Position numbers and translations under genes: made by a program. Source: Candidatus Woesearchaeota archaeon CG07_land_8_20_14_0_80_44_23 (lineage in GTDB: Archaea; Nanobdellota; Nanobdellia; Woesearchaeales; 0-14-0-80-44-23). Taken from it: DNA of 5,916 nt. Below the pieces are notes generated by a model that worked only from the letters and a program-made list of their open reading frames with translations, searched no databases and was not told the DNA's origin. Position 1 is the stretch's first letter; each line of letters opens with the position of its first letter. Below, piece by piece: positions 5,644 to 5,916 of the stretch. The DNA lies in NCBI GenBank assembly GCA_002779235.1, contig PEXD01000012.1, forward strand, positions 1 through 5,916, given 5' to 3'.

Positions 5644-5666
5644 AAAGCGCTCCGCTTTTTAGCGCT
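5644..5666 (-). terminator. Hairpin at the 3' end of the isomerase gene, weak terminator candidate
   Basis: AGCGCT at 5646-5651 and 5661-5666 form a 6-bp stem that overlaps the isomerase stop codon; a second fold pairs AAAGCG (5644-5649) with CGCTTT (5653-5658). Read on the minus strand the tail is A-rich rather than T-rich, so intrinsic termination of the isomerase transcript is doubtful. A further stem, GGCAGC (5588-5593) with GCTGCC (5615-5620), lies downstream. Confidence 0.25.
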
Positions 5667-5916
5667 ATTCAATACTGTTTAATCGCTTCTTCAGGTAATC
5701 AATCATCTTCACTGGCATAGGGTCAGTCTGATTGAGCATGGCTAAATAGTAACTTGTCCAGTCGCCAAGGAATACCAGGCTCATCATCTGAGTTAAGTTA
5801 TTTTCACCCTGGCTATCGATAATTTCATGCGCTACCTTAGCCTTCCCTAGGATTTCGCTGGTTATTTGGTAGCGAGCCAGAATTCTGGGATGGAGGGAGG
5901 GGCAACGGAGCATAAC
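5665..5916 (-). CDS. Bifunctional phosphoglucose/phosphomannose isomerase, C-terminal part (right edge cuts the gene)
   Basis: Interconverts glucose-6-phosphate or mannose-6-phosphate with fructose-6-phosphate, linking glycolysis/gluconeogenesis to mannose-derived sugars; cytoplasmic, with two SIS domains in the full protein. The visible 83 codons carry family hallmarks: LRCPSLHPRILARYQITSEI, then HEIIDSQGENNLTQMMSL, LGDWTSYYLAMLN, DPMPVKMIDYLKKRL, ending just before TAG at 5665-5667. Crenarchaeal members are about 300 residues long, so roughly 70 percent lies beyond the edge. The catalytic Lys of this family sits near the C-terminus, and the lysines of YLKKR are in the right area, though I cannot align them exactly. 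Many members have Thr in a DPTP-type stretch where this one has Met. An ATG near 5913 is internal, since the frame is open to the edge. The gene converges with the methyltransferase gene. Confidence 0.88.
   Translation of the reverse strand, partial: VMLRCPSLHPRILARYQITSEILGKAKVAHEIIDSQGENNLTQMMSLVFLGDWTSYYLAMLNQTDPMPVKMIDYLKKRLNSIE

Noticed and set aside
1..5916. CRISPR array or IS element
   Set aside because: No regularly spaced repeats were found, and no transposase motif or terminal inverted repeats with target duplications appear in any frame I read.

Overview
The window looks like bacterial chromosome from an uncultured, probably anaerobic organism. The encoded CCA end and long variable arm of the tRNA-Ser, a clear Shine-Dalgarno before the hydrogenase gene, and a bifunctional PGI/PMI-type isomerase all fit a bacterium. 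The mix (hydrogenase small subunit, SIS-type PGI/PMI, this methyltransferase family) reminds me of Chloroflexota/Dehalococcoidia-like genomes. That placement rests on recognition alone and is tentative.

Layout, left to right. (1) 1-781, minus strand: N-terminal 260 residues of a [NiFe]-hydrogenase small subunit, cut by the left edge. It has no Tat signal, and an in-frame stop upstream rules out a longer start. (2) 782-1350: a gene-poor stretch with one weak hint of a histidine-kinase H-box remnant. (3) 1351-1442: tRNA-Ser(GCT), followed by GC-rich hairpins resembling terminators. (4) 1595-4315: a compact, visibly AT-richer two-gene unit, a 65-residue XRE-family regulator followed after 2 nt by a complete 824-residue P-type ATPase of the plasma-membrane H+-ATPase (P3A) type. 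A plausible promoter with an inverted repeat over its -10 box precedes it. (5) 4316-4584: GC-rich competing hairpins. (6) 4585-5384: a class I SAM-dependent methyltransferase whose first ~27 codons lie in a different frame from the rest. One missing G in a G run would explain this. (7) 5385-5664: a striking 11-bp inverted repeat with outer TAAC/GTTA ends, resembling an integron attC-like hairpin, plus smaller hairpins. (8) 5665-5916, minus strand: C-terminal 83 codons of a bifunctional phosphoglucose/phosphomannose isomerase, cut by the right edge.

How it fits together: the outer genes (hydrogenase, PGI/PMI) read as core metabolism on the minus strand. The plus-strand middle, from the tRNA to the attC-like hairpin, reads as accessory cargo. 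The regulator-ATPase pair next to a tRNA-Ser, with different base composition and a style I associate with Patescibacteria, suggests horizontal acquisition, but no duplicated tRNA end was found that would prove integration. The regulator probably controls itself and the ion pump; the methyltransferase is a separate unit of unknown substrate.
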